This document shows, piece by piece, positions 1 through 5,618 of a DNA stretch of 5,765 bases. A model generated the notes under the pieces. The model was not told the DNA's origin. It saw only the letters and a program-made list of their open reading frames with translations, and ran no database searches. Within the stretch, counting starts at the first letter, position 1. Each line of letters starts with the position of its first letter. Origin of the DNA: an uncultured Porphyromonadaceae bacterium (GTDB lineage: Bacteria; Bacteroidota; Bacteroidia; Bacteroidales; Muribaculaceae); NCBI GenBank assembly GCA_947177605.1, contig CAMWUX010000086.1:1-5765 (forward strand), given 5' to 3'. Position numbers and translations under genes: made by a program.

Positions 1-42
1 CCACCCCCCCCCCCCCCCCCCCCCACCCCCATATTTTTTTTT
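1..42. other. Sequencing artefact: poly-C then T run
   Basis: Bases 1-30 are almost pure C, broken by two A, and bases 31-42 are mostly T. Read on the minus strand this is a run of A followed by a long run of G, starting directly after the end of a P5 adapter (next feature). Two-colour Illumina instruments report no signal as G, so reads that run past the adapter end typically give poly-A and then poly-G. This is not genomic sequence and should be trimmed. Confidence 0.95.
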
Positions 43-112
43 AATGATACGGCGACCACCGCCATCTACACCCTAGAGTTCGTCGGCAGCGGCATATGGG
101 TATAAGAGACAG
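43..112 (+). other. Illumina Nextera P5 adapter with i5 index (contamination)
   Basis: Bases 43-71 match the 29-base P5 flow-cell sequence, starting AATGATACGGCGACCACC, with two mismatches at 62-63. Bases 72-79 read CCTAGAGT, which I recall as Nextera XT i5 index S516. Bases 80-112 match the Nextera read-1 transposon adapter, starting TCGTCGGCAGC and ending TATAAGAGACAG, with three mismatches (92, 95, 99). The mosaic end stops at 112, so the library insert starts at 113. This is untrimmed adapter carried into the assembly. Confidence 0.97.
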
Positions 113-119
113 TGTCAAG

Positions 120-148
120 GCAAATATATTATTAAAATAATAATTTGC
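120..148. terminator. Long A/T hairpin, possible terminator
   Basis: The left arm at 120-133 (GCAAATATATTATT) pairs with the right arm at 136-148 (AATAATAATTTGC), with one bulged base and a two-base centre. A6T6 follows at 149-160, so either strand would show a U-tract close to the stem. It could end transcription arriving from the right or the left. The stem is nearly all A/T and therefore weak, and the region lies close to the contig end, so the terminator role is inferred. Confidence 0.4.
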
Positions 149-254
149 AAAAAATTTTTTCCACAATTTTACCCCCCCCCATATTTAACCGATTGATTTA
201 CATTGATTTGAATTTTAATTATTCGGGTGATTGCCGACCGCCAAAAGGACAGTG

Positions 255-288
255 TCAGATGGTGCGGAGGGCGTGGGCGCTGAGGTGG
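255..288 (-). repeat. Displaced copy of the DUF2851 gene 3' end (left copy)
   Basis: Bases 264-288 are identical to 2162-2186 (25 of 25) in the same orientation. Similarity continues less exactly to 255 (six of the nine extra bases match). On the minus strand this copy reads HLSAHALRTI and then TGA, against HLSAHALRHT and TGA in the intact gene, with the stop codon at the same offset. Upstream on that strand the frame meets TAA two codons before the repeat, so this is only a gene-end remnant. It resembles the displaced end left by an element that integrated at the 3' end of a gene. Confidence 0.8.
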
Positions 289-327
289 TATTATTCAAAG
301 AAATGGTAACTCTCCAAAAGGGCGATA

Positions 328-357
328 ATCCATCAAAATCCACCAAAATCCGCCAAA
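328..357. repeat. Three tandem 10-base repeats
   Basis: Three consecutive units read ATCCATCAAA, ATCCACCAAA and ATCCGCCAAA, differing only at positions 5 and 6 of the unit. On the minus strand the block gives regularly spaced GG pairs separated by T runs. It lies about 40 bases beyond the stop codon of the AlbA_2 gene. It could be an iteron-like protein-binding array, part of an element end, or a simple microsatellite. Confidence 0.75.
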
Positions 358-369
358 AGGCCTAATAGG

Positions 370-383
370 CAGAGGGCTACAAA
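370..383 (+). repeat. 14-base direct repeat, left copy
   Basis: CAGAGGGCTACAAA occurs here and again at 2122-2135 in the same orientation. The two copies flank the AlbA_2 gene closely: 13 bases from its stop codon on this side and 84 bases from its start codon on the other. A chance 14-base match at both edges of one gene is unlikely. The repeat may mark cassette borders or a second, nested duplication. Confidence 0.7.
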
Positions 384-396
384 ATACAGATTAACA

Positions 397-2037
397 TTAG
401 TTAACAAGGCGATAGGTCGTCCCCTTTCCTCTTCCGTCTCTAATTAGTACCGTACCGACAAGTTTCTCGATTTTTGAACGAATCTGCTTAATGGTCAATT
501 CTCCTTCCCACTCCCTCATAAATGCGGACATGGATTTTGGCCCTTTAGCAAGGATATAATACAATCGGCGCATCGTATTGGCATCGACATGACCTCCCAT
601 CACCAACCGATGGAATCTAAAGTAGTCATTTCCCATCTCATAACCATATATAGGATGCTTGATAATCAGGTCCTCGCTAATTAATCGCTCCAATGAACGT
701 TCGTAAATAATGCTGAGATTATGTGAGATAGAATATAATGTATGCAGGTCGAATACGTTTAATCTTTGTGAAACATCCCTCATAGATTGGATATTGGTGA
801 TAAAACGTCGGAATATGGGATCGACAATTGCCGACTCAATCCTAAGTGTCACCTGAAAATCATCGGACGCGGTGTAATCGGGAATTTTCCTACCCTCTGA
901 TATACAGTTTGCAAACATTGTATCCACTCCCTGTCCGGAACGCTCTATCAAACCGGCCTTCTCTATTACTTCCGCTAAACGACGGTTGCGAGGAGAACTA
1001 TTAACTGTCAGTATATTGCTCAGATTAACTCCATAAGGGAATCCTCCGGTATTGGAAATCAGAATTGACCCGGGTGAAATCTTGATAAGAATATCTCCTC
1101 CCATCTGAAAGCTGCGATGCTGTAAACTGTTAAGTATCGCCTCTCGTACCGTCTCTTCGGTAAAAGATGGTACATCTATAACTTGAGGAAAATCATCTAT
1201 ATGCACAAGTGGATTGATTCCGGCTTGATTAATGTAGCGCCAAATCATATCTACGCCAACAAAAAGCGGTTCACAAAATTCCTTTCTGGCTGAATACCGA
1301 ATCTGATGCTCTGATATTCGATATTCCACAACAATATTATTTTGTGGTAGATAGTGCTTTATTACGTCTCTCTTTCCTAATAATATTAATGCCGCATAAT
1401 TAAGTTCATCATCCCTAAGAAGCCCTAAGTCTGTAAGCAACTGCGCAAGAGGGGTGTTCAATACTTCAGGCCTGTTTCTCTTCTTAAAGATCAACTGGCG
1501 CATATTCTCAATTGCCTCCTCGGATAGATCCTCTACAGACAGACCTTTGCATATTTTTGCTGAAAAATCGGGATCCTGCTCTTGAAGAATAGAAAAATAC
1601 TCCTGATCATCCATCTCCCTCAGGCTCTCCCCTACTCTCATCAAGGGTACACCTTCAAAACGCAATGCCTTTCCAACCGGCCGCGACGGGATTTGAATTA
1701 CAAGGACTCTATTATTATTGTTATCGAACAATTCACAGCAGTGTACACGTATATGCAATCTCTCATATATTTCATCTTCAAGTTGACCGACTTTACCTTC
1801 AGCAAAATCCGATCCAACAGCCGTGTGAGGATACTGATCAGACATACCCAGCACAAGCCTCCCGCCTTTTTCATTGGCCAACGCCACCACGTACCCGAGC
1901 ACACAACGACGTCGTTCACGTATGTCAACGTGCTTTCCTCCGGCAAAAGGGTAATTATGCTTTGCTTCTTTAAACTCGACGTGATCCTCTCGCTCTCGCA
2001 GGGTGGATAATTCTAATATATCAGTTATCGCTTCCAT
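397..2037 (-). CDS. AlbA_2 (Schlafen-like) and HATPase domain ATP-binding protein
   Basis: This 546-residue protein resembles COG2865, predicted regulators that pair an N-terminal AlbA_2/Schlafen domain with a RecG-like C-terminal ATPase module and winged helices. The AlbA_2 domain spans about residues 14-145: EFKEAK at 21-26, ANEKGG at 54-59 and the closing LMRVGESLREM at 132-142. A GHKL-type module (HATPase_c_4) follows at about 290-375. It has the N-box REAILNSLQHR at 298-308, SNTGGFP at 328-334, SSPRNRRLA at 347-355 and ERSGQG at 365-370. The usual HRD reads HRS here (S309). Residues 402-546 look like one or two winged helices. The protein is soluble, with no signal peptide. The ATG at 2035-2037 is the only sensible start, because the next Met is residue 65. 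Family members are proposed regulators or accessory and defence proteins; the real role and target are unknown. Low G+C content and flanking repeats suggest horizontal acquisition. Confidence 0.9.
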   Translation of the reverse strand: MEAITDILELSTLREREDHVEFKEAKHNYPFAGGKHVDIRERRRCVLGYVVALANEKGGRLVLGMSDQYPHTAVGSDFAEGKVGQLEDEIYERLHIRVHCCELFDNNNNRVLVIQIPSRPVGKALRFEGVPLMRVGESLREMDDQEYFSILQEQDPDFSAKICKGLSVEDLSEEAIENMRQLIFKKRNRPEVLNTPLAQLLTDLGLLRDDELNYAALILLGKRDVIKHYLPQNNIVVEYRISEHQIRYSARKEFCEPLFVGVDMIWRYINQAGINPLVHIDDFPQVIDVPSFTEETVREAILNSLQHRSFQMGGDILIKISPGSILISNTGGFPYGVNLSNILTVNSSPRNRRLAEVIEKAGLIERSGQGVDTMFANCISEGRKIPDYTASDDFQVTLRIESAIVDPIFRRFITNIQSMRDVSQRLNVFDLHTLYSISHNLSIIYERSLERLISEDLIIKHPIYGYEMGNDYFRFHRLVMGGHVDANTMRRLYYILAKGPKSMSAFMREWEGELTIKQIRSKIEKLVGTVLIRDGRGKGTTYRLVN

Positions 2038-2044
2038 TTAACGG

Positions 2045-2080
2045 CAAAGATAACAAATAGGGCTATATTATGCCAGCAAA
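2045..2080 (-). promoter_or_regulatory. Probable promoter of the AlbA_2 gene
   Basis: On the minus strand TATCTTTG (2045-2052) is an exact match to the Bacteroidota -7 element TAnnTTTG. A TTTG lies upstream at 2077-2080, but the spacer is 24 bases where 19-21 is usual, so the -33 element is weak or absent. The -7 element ends only seven bases before the ATG. Transcription from it would start within a few bases of the start codon, giving an almost leaderless message. It would let the gene be expressed independently of the operon upstream. Confidence 0.5.
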
Positions 2081-2121
2081 GATGCGAAATATTAACAATA
2101 TAAAAGTAAGACACACTCAGA

Positions 2122-2135
2122 CAGAGGGCTACAAA
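2122..2135 (+). repeat. 14-base direct repeat, right copy
   Basis: CAGAGGGCTACAAA is identical to 370-383. It lies between the DUF2851 stop codon and the AlbA_2 promoter, 17 bases from that stop codon. The order across the locus is gene-end copy, 14-mer, AlbA_2 gene, 14-mer, gene-end copy, with each pair in direct orientation. Confidence 0.7.
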
Positions 2136-2152
2136 TGTATCTATCGGAAGAA

Positions 2153-2186
2153 TCAGGTGTGGCGGAGGGCGTGGGCGCTGAGGTGG
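2153..2186 (-). repeat. Intact 3' end of the DUF2851 gene (right copy)
   Basis: These bases encode the last ten residues and the stop codon of the DUF2851 protein. Bases 2162-2186 are repeated exactly at 264-288. Identity stops abruptly at 2186, where the gene continues but the left copy does not. If this is an integration site, the crossover core lies within the 25 identical bases. Confidence 0.8.
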
Positions 2187-3445
2187 CGGTGGCCGATGCG
2201 GCAGTGGAGGCAGCGGTGGGCTTCACAGTAGGCGCGGCGGAGCTGGATGAGTCCCTGCGATGTGAGGGCGTCGCGGCAGGGCAGGCCGGCGTCGGTGAAG
2301 GGTGCTGTGAGGCGGTTGGCCTCGGGCGGCAGGGCTTCAAGGAGCTCGATGGCCTGACGTCGCTGGTCGGCGGAGTCGGTGATGTGGCCGTAGGCGAATT
2401 TGATGGTAGCCGCTACATTGATGGCGAGTGTGGAGAGTGACGCGCGGCTGAGAGCCTGAGGCGTGAGCTCGTGGTAGGGGTCGGAGAGATGGTAGTGATG
2501 TTCCCAATAGCCTGAGAGGGATGCGCTGAGTATGGTGTCGACGTCGGCAGGCGAGGAGGCTTCGAGCAGGCGTGAATGGATGCGGGCTCCGCTATGGATT
2601 ATGGCGGCGAGGAGGGCTATACGGCGGTGGGGGAAGCCGGCCGGACGCATACGCGCCATTTTCCAGGCGGGCGCACTCATGGGGCGCAGCCCGAATTTAT
2701 GGGCCATGAAGCGGTATTCGCGCCTGAGGGAGTCGACGTAGGGGTCGGTGGATGGGGCGGCTTCGAGCAACCCGCTCTGGCCGAAGAGGAGGGCTTCGAC
2801 GGATAGGAGGTTGTCGGCATGATGGCCGAGGATGCTGAGTGGTGTGGCTATGGCGAGGCGTTCGAAGCAGTCGCCGTTGATACCGAATCCGAGCGCGCGT
2901 GCCAGGGTGACGTAGGATACGCTTTCCCAGTCGGACGACAGGGTGTGGTGGAGGGCGGCGATGCGGTCGGCACGCTCATAGAGGCGCTCGTAGGCGAGAG
3001 CCTGCGTCCAGGCGGTGAGGTGGAGGGGCTCGATGGCTGAGATGCGGGCGGCGCAAGGTAGGGAGCGGGCGGCCGTGGCCACGAGTGTGTCATAATGGGC
3101 ACGGAAATCGGGACTACAGGGTAGACGCATCTGGTCGATGGTGGTGCCGTCGGGGCGCGTGACGGCGGCATCGTCGAAATCGACTACGTGGAGTATGACG
3201 GAGCTATAGGCGGGATCCGTATGGTGGCCGTGACGGTACCAGTCGGAGGCTTTCACATGGATTTCGACGTCGCCGGCCCACAGGTGGCCGTCGATGAGGA
3301 TACGGGCGTTGAAGAAGTCGGGACCGGCATCGGTATTGAGCCGGCCGGGGTAGATGATGCGGACGGGGCGCCCGTCGACGGTGGAGAGGGAGGGTGTGGC
3401 CGGCCAGAGGCGGTGCTGCCACACGTATTGCATCAGTCGTTCCAT
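2153..3445 (-). CDS. DUF2851 family protein
   Basis: This 430-residue protein belongs to DUF2851, a family of unknown function common in Bacteroidota and usually about this long. I recognise it from the N-terminal YVWQHRLWP (7-15), the GPDFFNARI block (41-49), GDVEIHVKASDWYRHGH (58-74), VILHVV (83-88) and the Cys-rich end CEAHRCLHCRIG (407-418). The frame stays open upstream, but that part lies within ribH in another frame. The likely start is the ATG at 3443-3445 (MERLMQYVW), overlapping ribH by 13 bases. An ATG four codons later overlaps the ribH stop as TGATG and is the alternative. No signal peptide or membrane segment is seen. The PD...ExxxK pattern (42-65) and clustered Cys hint at a metal-dependent enzyme, but this is inference. 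It is the last gene of the operon and its 3' end is duplicated at 255-288. Confidence 0.92.
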   Translation of the reverse strand: MERLMQYVWQHRLWPATPSLSTVDGRPVRIIYPGRLNTDAGPDFFNARILIDGHLWAGDVEIHVKASDWYRHGHHTDPAYSSVILHVVDFDDAAVTRPDGTTIDQMRLPCSPDFRAHYDTLVATAARSLPCAARISAIEPLHLTAWTQALAYERLYERADRIAALHHTLSSDWESVSYVTLARALGFGINGDCFERLAIATPLSILGHHADNLLSVEALLFGQSGLLEAAPSTDPYVDSLRREYRFMAHKFGLRPMSAPAWKMARMRPAGFPHRRIALLAAIIHSGARIHSRLLEASSPADVDTILSASLSGYWEHHYHLSDPYHELTPQALSRASLSTLAINVAATIKFAYGHITDSADQRRQAIELLEALPPEANRLTAPFTDAGLPCRDALTSQGLIQLRRAYCEAHRCLHCRIGHRHLSAHALRHT

Positions 3446-3906
3446 AGCGTAGCCATTTCGATGGCTGCCTGAGCGGCTTCGCGTCCTTTGTGTCCGTGTG
3501 GGCCGCCGATGCGCTCGAAGGCCTGCTTCTCGGTATTGACGGTGAGCAAGCCGAAGATCACGGGTGTGGTGCCGCGCGAGTTGAGGGCGGTGACGCCCTG
3601 GGTTACGCTCTGACATACGTAGTCGAAATGGGGTGTGTCGCCCCGCACTACGCATCCGAATACGATGACGGCGTCGGCACTCCCCCGCTCTACGATATGG
3701 GCGGCTGCGTTGACGAGCTCTACGGCTCCGGGCACACGCAGGCTGGTGATGTTGGCCTCGGGCACGCCTGCCGCGGCAAGCTCGGCGAGGGCTCCCGCGA
3801 GGAGTTCGTCGGTGATGTGGGCGTTCCAGCGGGCGGTAATTATGGCTACACGGAGACCCGAGAGATCGGATGCTGTGGCGACGGGGGCGGGGATGTGGGT
3901 CGACAT
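3433..3906 (-). CDS. ribH: 6,7-dimethyl-8-ribityllumazine synthase
   Basis: This enzyme performs the penultimate step of riboflavin synthesis. It joins 5-amino-6-(D-ribitylamino)uracil and 3,4-dihydroxy-2-butanone 4-phosphate into 6,7-dimethyl-8-ribityllumazine in the cytoplasm, usually as a pentamer or a 60-subunit shell. The 157 residues match the usual length. Visible family motifs are ITARWN (23-28, substrate ring contact at W27), the PGAVE loop (59-63), GCVVRGDTPHFDYV (84-97) with the catalytic His at 93, FGLLTVNTEKQAFER (118-132) with the phosphate-binding Arg at 132, and HKG at 139-141. The ATG at 3904-3906 is preceded by an A/T-rich stretch without a clear Shine-Dalgarno sequence, which is normal for Bacteroidota. 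It lies 24 bases after the TPR gene. No FMN riboswitch is visible, so it is probably expressed from the operon promoter. Confidence 0.97.
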   Translation of the reverse strand: MSTHIPAPVATASDLSGLRVAIITARWNAHITDELLAGALAELAAAGVPEANITSLRVPGAVELVNAAAHIVERGSADAVIVFGCVVRGDTPHFDYVCQSVTQGVTALNSRGTTPVIFGLLTVNTEKQAFERIGGPHGHKGREAAQAAIEMATLWND

Positions 3907-3930
3907 GGTATTTATTTATATGTTGGTATG

Positions 3931-4947
3931 TTAGCGCGGGAAGAGTTTGTGCCAGAATGAGAAGATGCCCATAGAGGGATCCTTGGCGCGGAGGAGGATA
4001 TCGACGATGCGTCGGTGGAGCTCGTCGGCCTCAAGGCGGTTGGCTTTATAGAGCATTGTGTTGAGAAGGTGGACGCCTTTGTCGCGACTACCTTTGACGC
4101 TCAGCAGGGCTTCGCCGAGGTCGATGGAGAGTTCGAGCTGCTCGACGTCGAAGTCGGCGGTGAGCTTGGATTTGAATTTGAGTGCGCGCGAGAAGTATTG
4201 CACAGCTTCGCGGTGGCGGTTCATCTTGGCGAGGGTGCGTCCCTGGGAGGCAAGAGCCTCGACGAGATGCTGTCCGGCGCCGGCGATGCCTTCGTTGATC
4301 TGGCGCATATAGGTGGCGACGGCGGCCTGACAGTCGGCCAGAGTATTGGTCTGTCGCACACGGGAACGGTAGATACCGGTGGCGGCACTGAGGGCCATCA
4401 TGTGGGCTGCGCCGTAGCGGGCGGGATTTGAGCGTGCGAGACGCTCGAAGAGTTTCATCGACTTCTCGATGGCGCGTTCGGCCTGGCGGGCTTCGTCGCG
4501 GGCGCTGTGGATGAGCGCTATATCGTAGAGTAGGGAGGCGAGGGTGGAGAGGAAGGCCTCGTCTTTGCGACGGGCCGACTGTACCATGAGGTTGAGTGCC
4601 ACGCCGGCTGTGGCGTAGGCTTCGGCAAGCATATCGCGCTCGATATATAGAGCTGTGAGGATCTGAAGCAGAGCGGCATGGATGTCGTGGAGTTCGGGAT
4701 CGGGGTCGGTGAGACGCGACGCAATGGTGTCGAACTGCATTATGTAGTCGATGGCCTGATCGGCCATGTCGCGGCTGATGAATGAGTTGACGGCGGCACG
4801 CAGGAAGTCGTAGGCCTTATTGAACGGCAGTCGGGCTACGGCGTGGCGCAGATCCGACAGATTGATGTCGCCCTCGGTGATACCCATCTGCGTGAGCAGA
4901 TCGGATCCGGAGGGGATGAATGTGGGATCGAGAGAGGTCTGTTTCAT
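3931..4947 (-). CDS. Tetratricopeptide-repeat (TPR) protein
   Basis: This 338-residue helical-repeat protein has no recognisable catalytic domain. The clearest TPR-like helix pairs are at about 140-170 (LYDIALIHSARDEARQAERA) and 229-260, the latter containing ASQGRTLAKMNRHREAVQYF. Weaker helical repeats fill most of the rest. The tail, SFWHKLFPR at 330-338, is aromatic and basic. The frame is open to 5016, but its first 23 codons overlap the isomerase gene out of frame. I therefore choose the ATG at 4945-4947 (MKQTSLDP), 10 bases after the isomerase stop codon. There is no signal peptide from this start, so the protein is probably cytoplasmic. TPR proteins mediate protein-protein contacts; the partner is unknown. 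Placement before ribH looks like a conserved Bacteroidales arrangement, by memory only. Confidence 0.88.
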   Translation of the reverse strand: MKQTSLDPTFIPSGSDLLTQMGITEGDINLSDLRHAVARLPFNKAYDFLRAAVNSFISRDMADQAIDYIMQFDTIASRLTDPDPELHDIHAALLQILTALYIERDMLAEAYATAGVALNLMVQSARRKDEAFLSTLASLLYDIALIHSARDEARQAERAIEKSMKLFERLARSNPARYGAAHMMALSAATGIYRSRVRQTNTLADCQAAVATYMRQINEGIAGAGQHLVEALASQGRTLAKMNRHREAVQYFSRALKFKSKLTADFDVEQLELSIDLGEALLSVKGSRDKGVHLLNTMLYKANRLEADELHRRIVDILLRAKDPSMGIFSFWHKLFPR

Positions 4948-4957
4948 CAGCAAGTGA

Positions 4958-5560
4958 TCAATGGCGGGAGAGGGTGCCGAGGTATCCGCCGTGGTGGCGC
5001 AGGGCGTATTGCTCACGGGTGAAACCGGTGATCTTCATCACATTGACCACGAGTACGTCGCCTATCACAGTCATCACCGTGGTGGAGGTGGTGGGGGTGA
5101 GCCCGAGTGGACATACTTCGGGTGCCGCTCCGGTGAGGAGCACTGCTTCAGCACAGCGGGCAAGAGGGCTGTCGGGATTGCCGGTGATGACGATGACGGG
5201 TATCTGAGGATAGAGGTTGCGGGTTAGTTCCACCAGTTTTACGATCTCGCAGGTCTTGCCAGAGTTGGAGATAAGGAGCATCACGTCGTCGGGCTGCACT
5301 ACGCCGAGATCGCCGTGCTGCGCTTCAGAGGGGTGCAGGTTGACGGCGGGTGTACCGGTCGACGAGAATGTAGTGGCGATGTTGAGGGCTATCTGCCCGG
5401 CTTTGCCCATGCCAGAGGTGACGAGTTTGCCGTGACGGCGATGTACGTGCTCGACGATGAGCGATATGGCTTTGTCGTACTGCTCGGTGTATGGTATGGC
5501 AGCTACCGCGGCGCTTTCGGCTGCGAGTATCTGCTGCATGGTATCCTGAATTGCGGTCAT
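4958..5560 (-). CDS. SIS-domain sugar-phosphate isomerase (arabinose-5-phosphate isomerase type)
   Basis: This 200-residue KpsF/GutQ-type protein likely interconverts D-ribulose 5-phosphate and D-arabinose 5-phosphate, the first step towards Kdo for lipopolysaccharide. The SIS motifs are SGMGKAG (49-55), SSTGTPA then HPSEAQHGDLG (66-72, 76-86), SNSGKTCE (98-105), ITGNPDSPLA (125-134) and PLGLTPTTST (151-160). HHGGYLG (189-195) corresponds to the HPGG-LG motif of the family. The protein ends five residues later, so the two CBS domains of the roughly 325-residue E. coli KdsD form are absent. SIS-only isomerases of this length are known, including one from Bacteroides fragilis. The start is the ATG at 5558-5560 (MTAIQDTMQQ); a longer reading would begin inside the promoter. 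It is the first gene of the operon. A related phosphosugar isomerase activity remains possible. Confidence 0.88.
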   Translation of the reverse strand: MTAIQDTMQQILAAESAAVAAIPYTEQYDKAISLIVEHVHRRHGKLVTSGMGKAGQIALNIATTFSSTGTPAVNLHPSEAQHGDLGVVQPDDVMLLISNSGKTCEIVKLVELTRNLYPQIPVIVITGNPDSPLARCAEAVLLTGAAPEVCPLGLTPTTSTTVMTVIGDVLVVNVMKITGFTREQYALRHHGGYLGTLSRH

Positions 5561-5587
5561 TTGTGATAGATGGTGAATTTCCGACTG

Positions 5588-5618
5588 CAAAGTTACGCCA
5601 ACCGGGCGGGATTTCAAA
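5588..5618 (-). promoter_or_regulatory. Operon promoter, Bacteroidota type
   Basis: On the minus strand TTTG (5615-5618) is followed after exactly 19 bases by TAACTTTG (5588-5595), a full match to the Bacteroidota housekeeping consensus TTTG-N19-TAnnTTTG. It predicts a transcript starting near 5580 with a leader of about 20 bases before the isomerase ATG. The close packing of the next three genes suggests that it drives the isomerase, the TPR gene, ribH and DUF2851 together. The -33 element overlaps the stop codon of the preceding gene. Confidence 0.85.

Larger units (their letters stand above)
113..396. other. Gene-free, A+T-rich left flank
   Basis: I see no credible coding region here on either strand. 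The stretch holds a long A/T hairpin (120-148), a 12-base A6T6 palindrome (149-160), a run of nine C (172-180), a displaced copy of the DUF2851 3' end (255-288), three 10-base tandem repeats (328-357) and a 14-base repeat (370-383) with a second copy beyond the AlbA_2 gene. An 11-base word, CCGCCAAAAGG, occurs at 238-248 and again at 350-360. On the minus strand this is the region downstream of the AlbA_2 gene. Because it adjoins adapter at a contig end, read support may be thin. Confidence 0.7.
264..2161. mobile_element. Putative 1.9-kb inserted cassette carrying the AlbA_2 gene
   Basis: The unit runs from one copy of the DUF2851 gene end to the next, 1898 bases, and contains a single gene. 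Its sequence is clearly poorer in G+C than the operon beside it: row 661-720 has 23 G+C of 60, row 2881-2940 has 37 of 60. Direct repetition of a gene 3' end with a preserved stop codon is what tyrosine-recombinase integration at a gene end leaves behind. No integrase, transposase or terminal inverted repeat is visible, so the unit would be non-autonomous or a decayed remnant. A duplication made by other means, or an assembly error near the contig end, cannot be excluded. Confidence 0.45.

Noticed and set aside
248..262. A possible second adapter remnant: GACAGTGTCA also occurs at 108-117 across the adapter junction, and GTCAGATG matches part of the Nextera adapter.
   Set aside because: The match is short and the same bases align better with the DUF2851 gene end at 2153-2160, so a coding remnant explains them.
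360..370. Palindrome GCCTAATAGGC as terminator of the AlbA_2 gene.
   Set aside because: The stem is only four to five base pairs with a loop of one to three bases, too small to call a terminator with confidence.
113..396. CRISPR array or tRNA gene in the left flank.
   Set aside because: The repeats are only 10-14 bases and lack spacer structure, and no cloverleaf-like arms were found.
1582..2010. Plus-strand open frames opposite the AlbA_2 domain.
   Set aside because: They lie wholly within a recognisable gene on the other strand and show no family features or promoter.
2089..2101. ATATT-AAC-AATAT hairpin between the DUF2851 and AlbA_2 genes as operon terminator.
   Set aside because: Five A/T pairs without a following U-tract are too weak to support a terminator call.
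2132..2139. TACATTTG on the minus strand, another match to TAnnTTTG.
   Set aside because: No TTTG or similar -33 element lies 19-21 bases upstream, and it sits within the 14-base repeat region just after a stop codon.
3446..3655. A longer DUF2851 reading with 70 extra N-terminal residues.
   Set aside because: The extra part is Arg/His-rich, lies inside ribH in another frame, and known family members begin near the MERLMQYVW segment.
2135..5566. Many open frames on the plus strand and in other minus frames across the operon, for example 4015-4431 and 3490-3960.
   Set aside because: They are shadows of G+C-rich genes on the minus strand, lack recognisable domains, and overlap well-supported genes completely.
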